DNA from: Saccharothrix syringae
GTDB lineage: Bacteria > Actinomycetota > Actinomycetes > Mycobacteriales > Pseudonocardiaceae
DNA length: 64,000 bases
Assembly: GCF_009498035.1 (NCBI RefSeq)
Contig: NZ_CP034550.1
Coordinates: forward strand, 7,254,001-7,318,000
Direction of reading: 5' to 3'
The notes under the pieces are model-generated. The model was not told where the DNA came from, searched no databases, and saw only the letters and a list, made by a program, of their open reading frames with translations. This document shows positions 27,384 to 35,504 of the stretch, piece by piece. The translations under genes were made by a program, and so were the position numbers. Each line of letters starts with the position of its first letter. The stretch's first letter is position 1.

Positions 27384-28115
27384 GTGAAGCTCGGCAGCCA
27401 CCTGCACCGCATCGGCAACGACATCGTCGCGGTCCACCTGGTCGTGACCGACGAGGGCGTCACCGTCATCGACGCCGGGCTGCCCGGCCACTGGCGCGAG
27501 CTGACCGCCGAGCTGGCCGCGCTGGGCCGTGCCACCGGCGACATCCGCGGTGTCGTGCTCACCCACGGCGACAGCGACCACCTCGGCTTCGCCGAACGCC
27601 TGCGCCGCGACCACGGCGTCCCGGTGTACGTCCACGCCGCCGACGCCGCCCGCGCCCGGGGCGAGACGAAGAGCAGGGCCTCCGGGGGCCCCGTGAAGCT
27701 GGGCGCGACGGCCCGCTTCCTCGGGTACGCGGCCCGCAAGGGCGGCCTGCGCACCACCTACCTCACCGAGGTGGTCGAGGTGGCGGACGGCGACGTGCTC
27801 GACCTGCCGGGCGCGCCCCGCGTCATCGGGATGCCCGGCCACTCGCCCGGCAGCATCGCCGTCCACGTCCCCGCCGCCGACGCCGTCTTCGCGGGCGACG
27901 CCCTGACCACCCGCCACGTGCTGACCGGCAGGCTCGGCCCGCAGCCGGCCCCGTTCACCGACGACCCGGAGCAGGCCCTCGCCTCGCTCGACCGGCTGGC
28001 CGACGTCGACGCGACCTGGCTGCTCCCCGGCCACGGCACCCCGTGGGACGGCGGCCTCGACGAAGCGGTCCGCCGGATCAGGGCGACGGCCGCCACCGAA
28101 CCGAAGGCCCGCTGA
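27384..28115 (+). CDS. Metallo-beta-lactamase-fold hydrolase
   Basis: 243 residues with the metal-binding motif THGDSDHLG (HxDxDH form), followed by GMPGHSPGS and GDAL, then LLPGHGTP near the C-terminus. These are the five motifs of the MBL superfamily, closest in layout to small glyoxalase-II/quorum-quenching-like hydrolases. The substrate cannot be read. The start is GTG 27384 with GAGGAAGAGG upstream. It is divergent from TetR across the operator at 27308-27352, so TetR-controlled detoxification is likely. Confidence 0.85.
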   Translation: MKLGSHLHRIGNDIVAVHLVVTDEGVTVIDAGLPGHWRELTAELAALGRATGDIRGVVLTHGDSDHLGFAERLRRDHGVPVYVHAADAARARGETKSRASGGPVKLGATARFLGYAARKGGLRTTYLTEVVEVADGDVLDLPGAPRVIGMPGHSPGSIAVHVPAADAVFAGDALTTRHVLTGRLGPQPAPFTDDPEQALASLDRLADVDATWLLPGHGTPWDGGLDEAVRRIRATAATEPKAR

Positions 28116-28142
28116 GCAGGCCCCCGAGCGCCGCGGGCCTGC
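28116..28142. terminator. Bidirectional hairpin between convergent genes
   Basis: GCAGGCCC (28116-28123) pairs with GGGCCTGC (28135-28142) across an 11-nt loop. It fills the 30-bp gap between the convergent MBL and KAS III-like genes. Confidence 0.55.
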
Positions 28143-28145
28143 CGG

Positions 28146-29156
28146 CTACCAGGACAGCAGCGCCGAGGCCCAGTGCATCCCCCGCCCGTTCGCGGCCAGC
28201 GCGACCAGGTCGCCGGCGGCGGGCTCGCCGGACTCGTGCAGGGCGGCCAGCACGAACAGGTGGTCCGCGGCGCCGAAGTGCCCGTGCCGGGTGGCCCAGT
28301 CCAGGTTCGTCCGCTCCGCCGGCACCCCGACCAGGTCGGCCTGCTCGGTCAGCACGCGCGGGTTGTCGTTGAGCAGCACCAGCCAGCCCAGGTCGTCCTC
28401 GGTGACGCCGGCCCGCTTGCACGCCCGGTGCACGGCGCGCGCGGTCCGGTCGTTGATCTCCTGGGCGAAGGCGCTGAAGCGCTCGGTGTCGTACTCGAAG
28501 TGCTGCATGACGTCCCACGCGTCGCGCGTGGTGGGCGGCTCGGCGCCGGCGGTGAAGGGCGCCGCGGCGCCGCCCACGTCCATGCGGAAGAAGTCGGCGT
28601 AGCGGCCGTCGGTCTCGGCGTGCGAGGCGAGCCAGCGCAGCGAACCGGCGTGGCGGGTGGCGACCGCCGCGGCGGCGCCGTCGGAGAACAGCAGCGAGTT
28701 GGTGTCCAGTCGGTTCCAGTAGGTCTCGGCGGTGCGGTTGGCGCCGATCACCAGCGCCGTCCGGTGGTCGGGGTGGGTGGCGAAGCGGCCCGCCACCGTG
28801 TCGAACGCGGTGACGCCGCCGACGCACCCCTGGTCCACCAGCACCGCCTCGGCGCGGCGCAGGCCCAGGCGGTGCGCCACGGCGGCCGCCGCGTCCCAGT
28901 ACAGGTACTCGGTGATGTCGGTGACCGCCAGGACCAGCAGGTCGACGTCCCGCGCGGCCACGCCCGCGCCGGCCAGGGCCGCGCGCCCGGCCTCGGCGGC
29001 CAGGTCGGTCAGGCCGACGCCGGCCGGTGCGCGGTGGATGTGGTCGTAGCCGTAGCCGAGCACGCGCTCGACGTCCTCCGTGTACTCGGCGACGACGTCC
29101 TTGACGGCGACCTCCTCGCCGAACGCCGTGCCGAACGCGACCATGCCGTACGCCAC
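28146..29156 (-). CDS. KAS III (FabH)-like enzyme with atypical active site
   Basis: 336 residues with the thiolase fold and the nucleophile Cys in VDQGCVGGVTAF. The other two catalytic residues of FabH are absent: where PHQAN is expected the sequence reads LLNDNPRV, and where GNTSAA is expected it reads HGHFGAADH. The His/Asp in the latter recall KAS III-like acyltransferases (CerJ/DpsC class) that move acyl groups without decarboxylative condensation. It is the last gene of the operon that builds an ACP-bound acyl unit (E1alpha, ACP, E1beta-lipoyl-E2). It is therefore a candidate for moving that unit to its acceptor. Start GTG 29156 has GGGAGG upstream. Confidence 0.8.
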   Translation of the reverse strand: MAYGMVAFGTAFGEEVAVKDVVAEYTEDVERVLGYGYDHIHRAPAGVGLTDLAAEAGRAALAGAGVAARDVDLLVLAVTDITEYLYWDAAAAVAHRLGLRRAEAVLVDQGCVGGVTAFDTVAGRFATHPDHRTALVIGANRTAETYWNRLDTNSLLFSDGAAAAVATRHAGSLRWLASHAETDGRYADFFRMDVGGAAAPFTAGAEPPTTRDAWDVMQHFEYDTERFSAFAQEINDRTARAVHRACKRAGVTEDDLGWLVLLNDNPRVLTEQADLVGVPAERTNLDWATRHGHFGAADHLFVLAALHESGEPAAGDLVALAANGRGMHWASALLSW

Positions 29157-29171
29157 CGAGACCTCCCGGGC

Positions 29172-31268
29172 TCACCCGACCAGCTTCTCCAGGCGGTCCG
29201 GCCTGCGCAGGCCGTCCGCGACGAACTTCAGGAAACCGACCGCGTCGGTGCCGTTGACCACGCGGTGGTCGTAGGCCAGGCCGAGCACGACGACGGTGGC
29301 GGCGACCGGCGCGCCGTCCTCCAGCACCACCCGCTCGCGCAGGCCGCCGACGGAGAGCATGCACAGCTGCGGCCACATCACGATCGGCTGGACCAGCAGC
29401 ACGTCGTCGTCCGTGTTGAGCGACACCGTGATCGCGCCGCCGGTCAGCTCGGACGAGGTGAACTCCGCGCGCCACGCCTTCATCCGGAAGTCCATCATGT
29501 CGTCGGCGACGTCCGCGATGGACCGGCCGGCGCAGTCGCGGACCACCGGGGTGAACAGGCCGCGCCCGGCGTCCAGGGTCACGGCCACGTCGGCGGTGTC
29601 GACCAGCGCGACCGTGCGGTCGTCGACGAGGCTGCCGAACAGGTGCGGGAAGTCGGCGTGCGCCGAGCCGACGGCCTTGACCACGACCTCGGCCAGCCCC
29701 ACGTCGGCGCCGGTCTCCTCGGACAGCCGGCGCAGCCGCTCCAGCAGCTGGTCGACCCGGACCTCGACGGCGGTGAACGCGGCGGGCACCTCGCGGTGGG
29801 CGCGGCTGACGACGGCGGCCGTGCCCTGCTGGACCCGGTCGAGCGCGTACGTGCGGGGCGCGGGGACCGCGGCGACCGGGGCCCGGGGAGCGAGCACCCG
29901 CGGGACGGGCTCGCGGGGCGCGGGCACGGCGGGCATGACGGGCGCGGCGGGCACTGCCCGCGCGGCACCCGGGGCCACCACCTCGGCGATCAGCGCGCCC
30001 ACCTCGACCTCGGCCCCGGACGGCACGACGATCCGCAGCACCCCGCCGTGCTCGGCCTCGATCTCCTCGATCGCCTTCGACGTCTCCAGCTCCACCAGCG
30101 GCGTTCCGGGCTCGACCACCGCGCCGTCCTCGACCAGCCAGGCCGCCACCAGGTACGTCGCGTCGTTGTTGTTCAGCTTCGGCGCGGTGACGGGCACCCC
30201 GGCCAGCGGCGCCGCGCCGGGCACGACGGCCTCCGGCGCGGCAGCGCCCTCCCCGCGCACCTCCAGCGCGGCCACCACGGCGTCGACGATGTGCCGCTCC
30301 CCCAGCAGCACCCGCTCCTCCAGGTGCCGGGCCGTGGGGATGATCGAGTCCGCGGACGACAGCCTCAGCACGGGCGCGGCCAGGCGCGACCACAGCCGCT
30401 CGTGCAGCACGGCCGCGACGTCCGCGCCCCACGTGCCGCCGGCCGTGCTCTCCTCCGCCACCACCACGAGCCCGGCCGCGGCCACCAGCTCCAGCACCGG
30501 CGCCACGTCCAGCGGGTACAGCAGCGCGGGCACCAGCAGGTGCGCGGTCACGCCGCGCTCGCGCAGGGCGTGTGCCGCGGCGAGCGCGCGGTGCGCGACC
30601 CCGCCCGGGCACAGCAGCACCACGTCGGCGGGCGCGCCGTCGACGGGCGTCACGTGCGCCCAGCCCGGTGCCGCCCCGACCAGGGAGAAGCGGTACGACG
30701 CGTCGACCACGCCGTCCCGGTGGAGCCGCCGCGTGTAGAGGACCTTGTCCTCGAACAGCATCGCGGGCCCGTGGTCCAGCGCGTGCGCCACGAGCGGGTA
30801 CGCGTCGTGGAACGGGGTGGTCTCGTAGAGCGAGAGGTTGGGGATGCCGAGGAAGTGCTTCTGCACGCTCTGGCTGTGCGTGGGGCCGTAACCCCGGTTG
30901 CCGCCCACCGGGCAGCGGAACAGCACGCGCATCGGCTTGCGCTTGCCGTACATGGTCACGGACTTCGACACCAGGTTGAGCACCTGGTCGAACATGAGCG
31001 AGGCGAAGTCGCCGAACATCGCCTCCACCACGACCTGGTCGCCGGCCAGCGCGAGGCCGCCCGCGACCCCGGCGATCCCGGCCTCGCTCAGCGGCGTGGC
31101 CAGCACCCGGTCGGGGTGCGCGGTCGACAGGCCCTTGGTGACCTTGAACGCGCCGCCGTACGGGTCGAGCACGTCCTCGCCGAGCAGGTACAGGTCGGGG
31201 CGCTCGGCGAACAGCCTGCGCAGCGCCGAGTTCAGGTTCTCCACCACGCGGGGCGGGAGGGCGGTCAC
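29172..31268 (-). CDS. 2-oxoacid dehydrogenase fusion: E1beta - lipoyl - E2 acyltransferase
   Basis: 698 residues. E1beta (about 1-335) has LLGEDVLDPYGGAFKVTKGL and TPLSEAGIAG. The lipoyl domain (about 350-435) carries the lipoylated Lys in LETSKAIEE. A Pro/Ala linker follows without an obvious E1-binding domain, then the E2 catalytic domain (about 490-698) ending YDHRVVNGTDAV. The catalytic DHRxxDG motif has Asn in place of the second Asp. Known of the family: in naphthyridinomycin and quinocarcin related PDH-like proteins move a two-carbon hydroxyethyl unit from a ketose phosphate to an ACP as glycolyl-ACP. The coupled ACP and E1alpha genes support that role here. The GTG overlaps the ACP stop (GTGA). 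Confidence 0.85.
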   Translation of the reverse strand: MTALPPRVVENLNSALRRLFAERPDLYLLGEDVLDPYGGAFKVTKGLSTAHPDRVLATPLSEAGIAGVAGGLALAGDQVVVEAMFGDFASLMFDQVLNLVSKSVTMYGKRKPMRVLFRCPVGGNRGYGPTHSQSVQKHFLGIPNLSLYETTPFHDAYPLVAHALDHGPAMLFEDKVLYTRRLHRDGVVDASYRFSLVGAAPGWAHVTPVDGAPADVVLLCPGGVAHRALAAAHALRERGVTAHLLVPALLYPLDVAPVLELVAAAGLVVVAEESTAGGTWGADVAAVLHERLWSRLAAPVLRLSSADSIIPTARHLEERVLLGERHIVDAVVAALEVRGEGAAAPEAVVPGAAPLAGVPVTAPKLNNNDATYLVAAWLVEDGAVVEPGTPLVELETSKAIEEIEAEHGGVLRIVVPSGAEVEVGALIAEVVAPGAARAVPAAPVMPAVPAPREPVPRVLAPRAPVAAVPAPRTYALDRVQQGTAAVVSRAHREVPAAFTAVEVRVDQLLERLRRLSEETGADVGLAEVVVKAVGSAHADFPHLFGSLVDDRTVALVDTADVAVTLDAGRGLFTPVVRDCAGRSIADVADDMMDFRMKAWRAEFTSSELTGGAITVSLNTDDDVLLVQPIVMWPQLCMLSVGGLRERVVLEDGAPVAATVVVLGLAYDHRVVNGTDAVGFLKFVADGLRRPDRLEKLVG

Positions 31269-31495
31269 GGCGTGACCCCCTTGCCCACCAGGACGTCGCG
31301 CAGCGCCCGCACGGACCGGCAGGACCGGGCCTCGCGCGGGGTGAGGCGGACGCCGTAGGTCTTCTCGACGCCGACCACGATCTCCATGTGCCGCAGGCTG
31401 CTCCACGCGGACGTGGTCGCGCTGCCCGTCTCGTCGTCGACCTCGTCCGCCGGGACCCGCAGCACCGCCGCCACCAGGCTGACCAACTCGCTCAC
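31265..31495 (-). CDS. Acyl carrier protein
   Basis: 76 residues with the ACP pattern: helix I LVSLVAAVLRVPADEV, the likely phosphopantetheine serine in AWSSLRHMEIVV (Ser-33), then VEKTYGVRLTPRE. The usual Asp before the serine is replaced by Ser. The start GTG 31495 overlaps the E1alpha stop and the stop overlaps the E1beta-E2 start, so expression is tightly coupled. It is the probable acceptor of the acyl unit delivered by the lipoyl-E2 protein. Confidence 0.85.
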   Translation of the reverse strand: MSELVSLVAAVLRVPADEVDDETGSATTSAWSSLRHMEIVVGVEKTYGVRLTPREARSCRSVRALRDVLVGKGVTP

Positions 31496-32403
31496 CGCGA
31501 CACCCCCGCCTCGACCAGGTCCGCCCACTCCGCGGGCGGACGCGCCTCCACCTCCGCCACCACCCGCTCGACCTCGGCCCGCACCCGCTCGTCGACGGCC
31601 CGGAACCGCTCGCCGAGCGAGGCGGCCAGCTCGCCGTACCAGTCGGCCGCCCGCAGCGCCTCGACCTCCTCGGGCGACCGCGTGTCGTCACCCTTGCTGT
31701 GCGGGCCGAGCCGGCGGGTGGTGAACTGCACGACCGCGGGCCGGTGCTCGTGGCGCACCCGCGCCACCACCGGGGCGAGCACCGACCGGATGGCGGGCAC
31801 GTCGTGCGTGGTGATCTCGACGAAGTCCACGCCGAACGCCCGCGCCCGGTCCCCGATGGTGCCGGCCAGCTGCGCGCCGGTCGGCGTGGACTGGGCGATG
31901 CCGTTGTGCTCGACCACCACGAGCACCGGCACCCGCCACAGCGAGGCCATGTTCAGCGCCTCGTACACCGAGCCCTCGCCCCAGGTGCCGTCGCCGATGT
32001 AGGCGGCGGCCACCCGGTTCGCGCCGGTGCGCTTGTAGTGCAGGGCCAGCCCGACGGCCAGGGGCAGGCTCTGCCCCTGCACGCCGGTGGACAGGAACCC
32101 GTCCCGGTGGACGTGCTGGCTGCCGCCGACGCCCGAGCACACGGCGCCCGCCCGGCCGGTGATCTCCGCGAGCAGGCCGGCCGGGTCGCGGAAGCTCGCC
32201 AGGTAGTGCCCGTGCCCGCGGTGGTTGCTGAGCACGAAGTCACCGTCGAGCAGCGGTGCCAGCGCCACCGGGACGTACTCCTGCCCCAGGCAGGTGTGCG
32301 TGGTCCCGTTGACCTTGCCCTCGCCGAACACGCGCAGCAGGGCCAGCTCGAAGTGCCGGATGCCGACCAGCAGCTCCACGTCCTCGTCCGACAGGGCGTT
32401 CAT
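31492..32403 (-). CDS. Pyruvate dehydrogenase-like E1 alpha subunit
   Basis: 303 residues of an E1alpha-type ThDP subunit. The ThDP/Mg motif is GDGTWGEGSVYEALNMA...EHN, preceded by NHRGHGHYLA and GGSQHVH as in E1alpha of pyruvate/acetoin dehydrogenases. It forms a heterotetramer with the E1beta part of the downstream fusion. In this operon it should decarboxylate a 2-oxo acid or cleave a ketose and pass the C2 unit through lipoate to the ACP. It starts at ATG 32403, 2 bp after the lipoprotein stop, and is a separate protein from E1beta. Confidence 0.88.
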   Translation of the reverse strand: MNALSDEDVELLVGIRHFELALLRVFGEGKVNGTTHTCLGQEYVPVALAPLLDGDFVLSNHRGHGHYLASFRDPAGLLAEITGRAGAVCSGVGGSQHVHRDGFLSTGVQGQSLPLAVGLALHYKRTGANRVAAAYIGDGTWGEGSVYEALNMASLWRVPVLVVVEHNGIAQSTPTGAQLAGTIGDRARAFGVDFVEITTHDVPAIRSVLAPVVARVRHEHRPAVVQFTTRRLGPHSKGDDTRSPEEVEALRAADWYGELAASLGERFRAVDERVRAEVERVVAEVEARPPAEWADLVEAGVSR

Positions 32404-32405
32404 GG

Positions 32406-33224
32406 TCAGGACGCCTGCCGCAGGACCATGTCGCCGATGGAGATCACGTACTCGTCGGTCGGCTCGTCGTAGCGGATGGTGTACTCGGTCGGGTAGTAGC
32501 CGCCCTTCTGGTACGCCTTGGGCTGCTTGACCGGCGCGACCACGTTCGGCTTGGTCAGCAGGAACTTCCGGGTGGCCAGCGGCTCCAGGAAGATGTGCTT
32601 GCCGTCCCACGAGCCGTTGACGAAGACCTCGGTGAACTCCGGCTTGCCGGGCCCGAACTCGCGGGTCTTGTCCAGCCAGTGCAGGCCCATCTTGGCCACG
32701 GTCTTCTCCACCGGGTCGCCGGGCTCGGGGATGTAGTCCTCGGCGACGTACTTGTCGTCCAGCAGGTGGGTGGCCTTGGCGGGCTCGGCCTTGGGGTCGA
32801 TGGTCATCGCCTCGTTGGCGTCGACGGTGTAGAAGTGGAACGCGATCTGCGGCTCGCCGAAGATCTCGGCGGGCTTGCGGCCCTTGGGGTACCAGTTGAC
32901 CATCGCGTTCTCCACGACGGTCGGCCCGGCCTCCTCGGGGAAGGTCACCATCCAGTGCGTCGGGGTCTCGCCCTGCGGCAGGCCGTTGAGCGCCGCGGCG
33001 GTGACCCGGATGCCGACCTCGGTGGGCTTGCCCTCCTTGTCGACGGTGACGTAGGGCTTCATCATGCCCAGGCCCATCGCCACGGTGTCGCCCAGGACGG
33101 TCAGGTTGCCGTCGCCGTCGGTGCTGGCGCGGCTGGGCGCGCACGCGGCGATCCCGGCCGCGGCGGTGCCCGCCGCGAGGACCAGGGCGAGGCCGCGGCG
33201 GGCTCGTCTGCGTGAGGTGGTCAT
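32406..33224 (-). CDS. Secreted lipoprotein, TTHB210/DUF5602-like
   Basis: 272 residues. The N-terminus is a lipoprotein signal (RRRARRG, hydrophobic core, lipobox GIAAC at about 25-29). The mature part resembles small TTHB210/DUF5602-like proteins, with THWMVTFP, AFHFYTVD, MGLHWLDK and GSWDGKHIFLEPLATRKFL. The histidines and acidic residues are in positions conserved in that family as I recall it. The function of the family is unknown to me. It sits between the methyltransferase and E1alpha genes of the biosynthetic operon, 17 bp and 2 bp away, so a role in self-protection or an extracellular late step is possible. Confidence 0.65.
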   Translation of the reverse strand: MTTSRRRARRGLALVLAAGTAAAGIAACAPSRASTDGDGNLTVLGDTVAMGLGMMKPYVTVDKEGKPTEVGIRVTAAALNGLPQGETPTHWMVTFPEEAGPTVVENAMVNWYPKGRKPAEIFGEPQIAFHFYTVDANEAMTIDPKAEPAKATHLLDDKYVAEDYIPEPGDPVEKTVAKMGLHWLDKTREFGPGKPEFTEVFVNGSWDGKHIFLEPLATRKFLLTKPNVVAPVKQPKAYQKGGYYPTEYTIRYDEPTDEYVISIGDMVLRQAS

Positions 33225-33241
33225 GGGAGCCTTCCCCTCTT

Positions 33242-33976
33242 TCAGTTGGTGCCGTAGACGGAGATGTGCCGGAGGTCGCCCGGCGTGTAGTCGGCCTTGC
33301 GCCAGTCCGAGTAGCGCTCCAGCAGCCGCAGGCCGGCCTGGTCGGCCATCTCGTCCAGCTCGGCCGCGGTGTAGTAGCGGAACTTCACCGGGTACAGCTG
33401 GATGCCGTGCTGGCTGAGCAGGACGTTCTGGATGCTCAGCAACTGCTGCTCGGGCTCGCGGATCGCCGCGCTGAGCACCACGTGGGTGACGTCGAGCAGC
33501 GACGTGGTGACGTACTGGTCGTGGGTGAAGCGGGAGTCGTCGACCTCCATCGTCTCCACGACCAGCCGGCCGCCGTCGGCGAGCTGCTTGCGCGCCGACT
33601 TGAGGAACTGCCGCTGCGCGTCGGCCTCCAGGAGGGCGCCGAACGTGCCCTGGGCGAGGTAGACCAGCGAGAACTCCCGGCCGAAGTCGACGTCGTTCAT
33701 GTCGCCGACGGCGACGGTGATCTTGTCGGCGCCCGGCTTGGCCAGCAGCTGGTCCACCATGTCCTGGCTGATGTCGACGCCGTAGAGCTCGACCCCGGAG
33801 GCGGCCAGCGGGAGGCCGATGCGGCCGGTGCCGATGCCCGCCTCCAGCACCGGGCCGTCCCCGGCGACGCCGCGCAGGAAGTCCACGATGCCCGCCACCT
33901 CGACCGGGTCGTCGTTGACGATGTCGAACACCGCAGCGATGGCCTCACCGTACGATTCCGCGGAATAGTGCTGCAT
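33242..33976 (-). CDS. SAM-dependent methyltransferase
   Basis: 244 residues with class I methyltransferase motif I VLEAGIGTGRIGLPLA (near 43), acidic strand-2 end GVDISQDM, and motif post-I VAVGDMNDVDF. The C-terminal half (RYYTAAELDEMADQAGLRLLERYSDW) is typical of small-molecule N- or O-methyltransferases. In a THIQ pathway it could O-methylate the hydroxylated aromatic ring or N-methylate the core amine; the sequence does not decide. It lies 64 bp after the FAD hydroxylase and 17 bp before the lipoprotein. Confidence 0.85.
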   Translation of the reverse strand: MQHYSAESYGEAIAAVFDIVNDDPVEVAGIVDFLRGVAGDGPVLEAGIGTGRIGLPLAASGVELYGVDISQDMVDQLLAKPGADKITVAVGDMNDVDFGREFSLVYLAQGTFGALLEADAQRQFLKSARKQLADGGRLVVETMEVDDSRFTHDQYVTTSLLDVTHVVLSAAIREPEQQLLSIQNVLLSQHGIQLYPVKFRYYTAAELDEMADQAGLRLLERYSDWRKADYTPGDLRHISVYGTN

Positions 33977-34040
33977 GCTGCGTCCCCTTACGTTCTCGGT
34001 GGCCCTGCGCTTCCCCTCCGAAGTGTTCGCGCGGGGAGTC

Positions 34041-35504
34041 TCAGACGTCTCTCGACGCGTACCGCCGCGCGGGCTCGCCGCACCACCGGCGCAGCGCGTC
34101 CGCCAGCTCCGGGCCCGCCTCGGGGCCGGCCCAGGCGACGTAGCCGTCCGGGCGCACCAGCACGACCGCCGGGCAGCGGCGGGCGATCGGCTCGACCAAC
34201 TGGGCCTCGCGGACGCGGTCCGACCACTCCCCGGCGGATGCGCCGATCAGCACGAACCGGCCGTCCCGGAAGCACTCGTGCAGCCGGCCGCCGACCACGG
34301 GCCGGTCGGGCACCCGGCGGCCAGCCCACGCGCCGCCGTCGCCGCGGGGGTAGGACAGCGTCAGCCCGGCCAGGTGGGCGAGGTTGAGCCGCTGCAGGGC
34401 CTTCACCCGGACGAGCTTGGTCACCACCCAGCGCACCAGCCGGGCGCCGACGCCGTTGGACGTCTCGAAGCGGAACGACAGGTCGGTCTTGCGCAGGGTC
34501 TCCGCCGCGATCGGGTAGCGCTCGGCCTCGTAGCTGTCGAGCAGGCCGGGCGGCGCCCAGCCCTCGATCTCGGCGCGCAGCTTCCAGCCGAGGTTGATCG
34601 CGTCCTGGATGCCGGTCTGCAGGCCCTGGCCGCCCGACGGGATGTGGGTGTGCGCGGCGTCGCCGGCGAGCAGCACGCGGCCCACCCGGTAGCGCTTGGC
34701 GTGCCGCTGGGAGCTGCGGAACCTCGACAGCCACACGGGGTCGTGCGGTTCGACGTCCACGCCGAGGATGGCGGTGCAGCTCTCGCGCAGGTCCTCCAGC
34801 GACAGCGGCAGGTCGGCGGGCAGCTTCATCTTCTCGTGGTCGAAGACGATGACCCGGTAGGTGTCGTCGCGGAACGGGAACACCGCGACCATGCCGCGCC
34901 TGGTGATGCGCGCGTACGCCGGTGGCGAGGGCGGGTTGCGCAGCCGGCAGTCGCCCATGATCACGGAGTCGTCGTAGTTCCAGCCGTCGAAGTCGACGCC
35001 GACGGCGGCGCGGACGGTGCTGTTGACCCCGTCGCAGCCGACGAGGTAGTCGGCGCGCTCGGACGTGGTGGTGCCGTCGGGGCCGCGCACGTCGACCTCC
35101 ACCCCGGTGTCGTCCTGGCGCAGCGCGACCACCTCGACGCCGGGGCGGATCACCGCGCCCGCGCGTTCGGCGGCCTCCTGGAGCACGCCCTCCGTCCGGT
35201 GCTGCGGGATGATGAGGCTGAACGGGAACGGCGTGTCCAGCAGGCCGTAGTCGAGGTACGTCCCGTCGCCGACGGGCGGGTTCGGGCACGGCCTGCCGTG
35301 CTCCAGCAGGCCGTGCGCGCGGCCCCGCAGGTCCAGCAGCTCCATGGTCCGGGGCTCCATCGTGAACGCCCGGGACAGCTCGGCGCGCCGGGAGCGCTTC
35401 TCCAGGACGTGGCACTCGATGCCCGCCTCGGCCAGTTCCGCGGCCAGCGCGAGGCCGGTGGGCCCCGCGCCGACGACGATCACCCTCGGTGCCAACGCGA
35501 TCAC
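34041..35504 (-). CDS. FAD-dependent aromatic hydroxylase (PheA/TfdB type)
   Basis: 487 residues of the group A flavoprotein monooxygenases: GxGxxG in VVGAGPTGLALAAEL, the DG motif VGCDGVNSTVR, and GDAAHTHIPSGGQGLQTGIQDA. A short C-terminal domain with VLVRPDGYVAWAG follows, as in polyketide and antibiotic hydroxylases. It uses NAD(P)H directly and hydroxylates an electron-rich ring or related centre. The GTG start overlaps the stop of ABC subunit 2 (GTGA). It probably oxidises the aromatic ring or a late intermediate of the product. Confidence 0.9.
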   Translation of the reverse strand: MIALAPRVIVVGAGPTGLALAAELAEAGIECHVLEKRSRRAELSRAFTMEPRTMELLDLRGRAHGLLEHGRPCPNPPVGDGTYLDYGLLDTPFPFSLIIPQHRTEGVLQEAAERAGAVIRPGVEVVALRQDDTGVEVDVRGPDGTTTSERADYLVGCDGVNSTVRAAVGVDFDGWNYDDSVIMGDCRLRNPPSPPAYARITRRGMVAVFPFRDDTYRVIVFDHEKMKLPADLPLSLEDLRESCTAILGVDVEPHDPVWLSRFRSSQRHAKRYRVGRVLLAGDAAHTHIPSGGQGLQTGIQDAINLGWKLRAEIEGWAPPGLLDSYEAERYPIAAETLRKTDLSFRFETSNGVGARLVRWVVTKLVRVKALQRLNLAHLAGLTLSYPRGDGGAWAGRRVPDRPVVGGRLHECFRDGRFVLIGASAGEWSDRVREAQLVEPIARRCPAVVLVRPDGYVAWAGPEAGPELADALRRWCGEPARRYASRDV

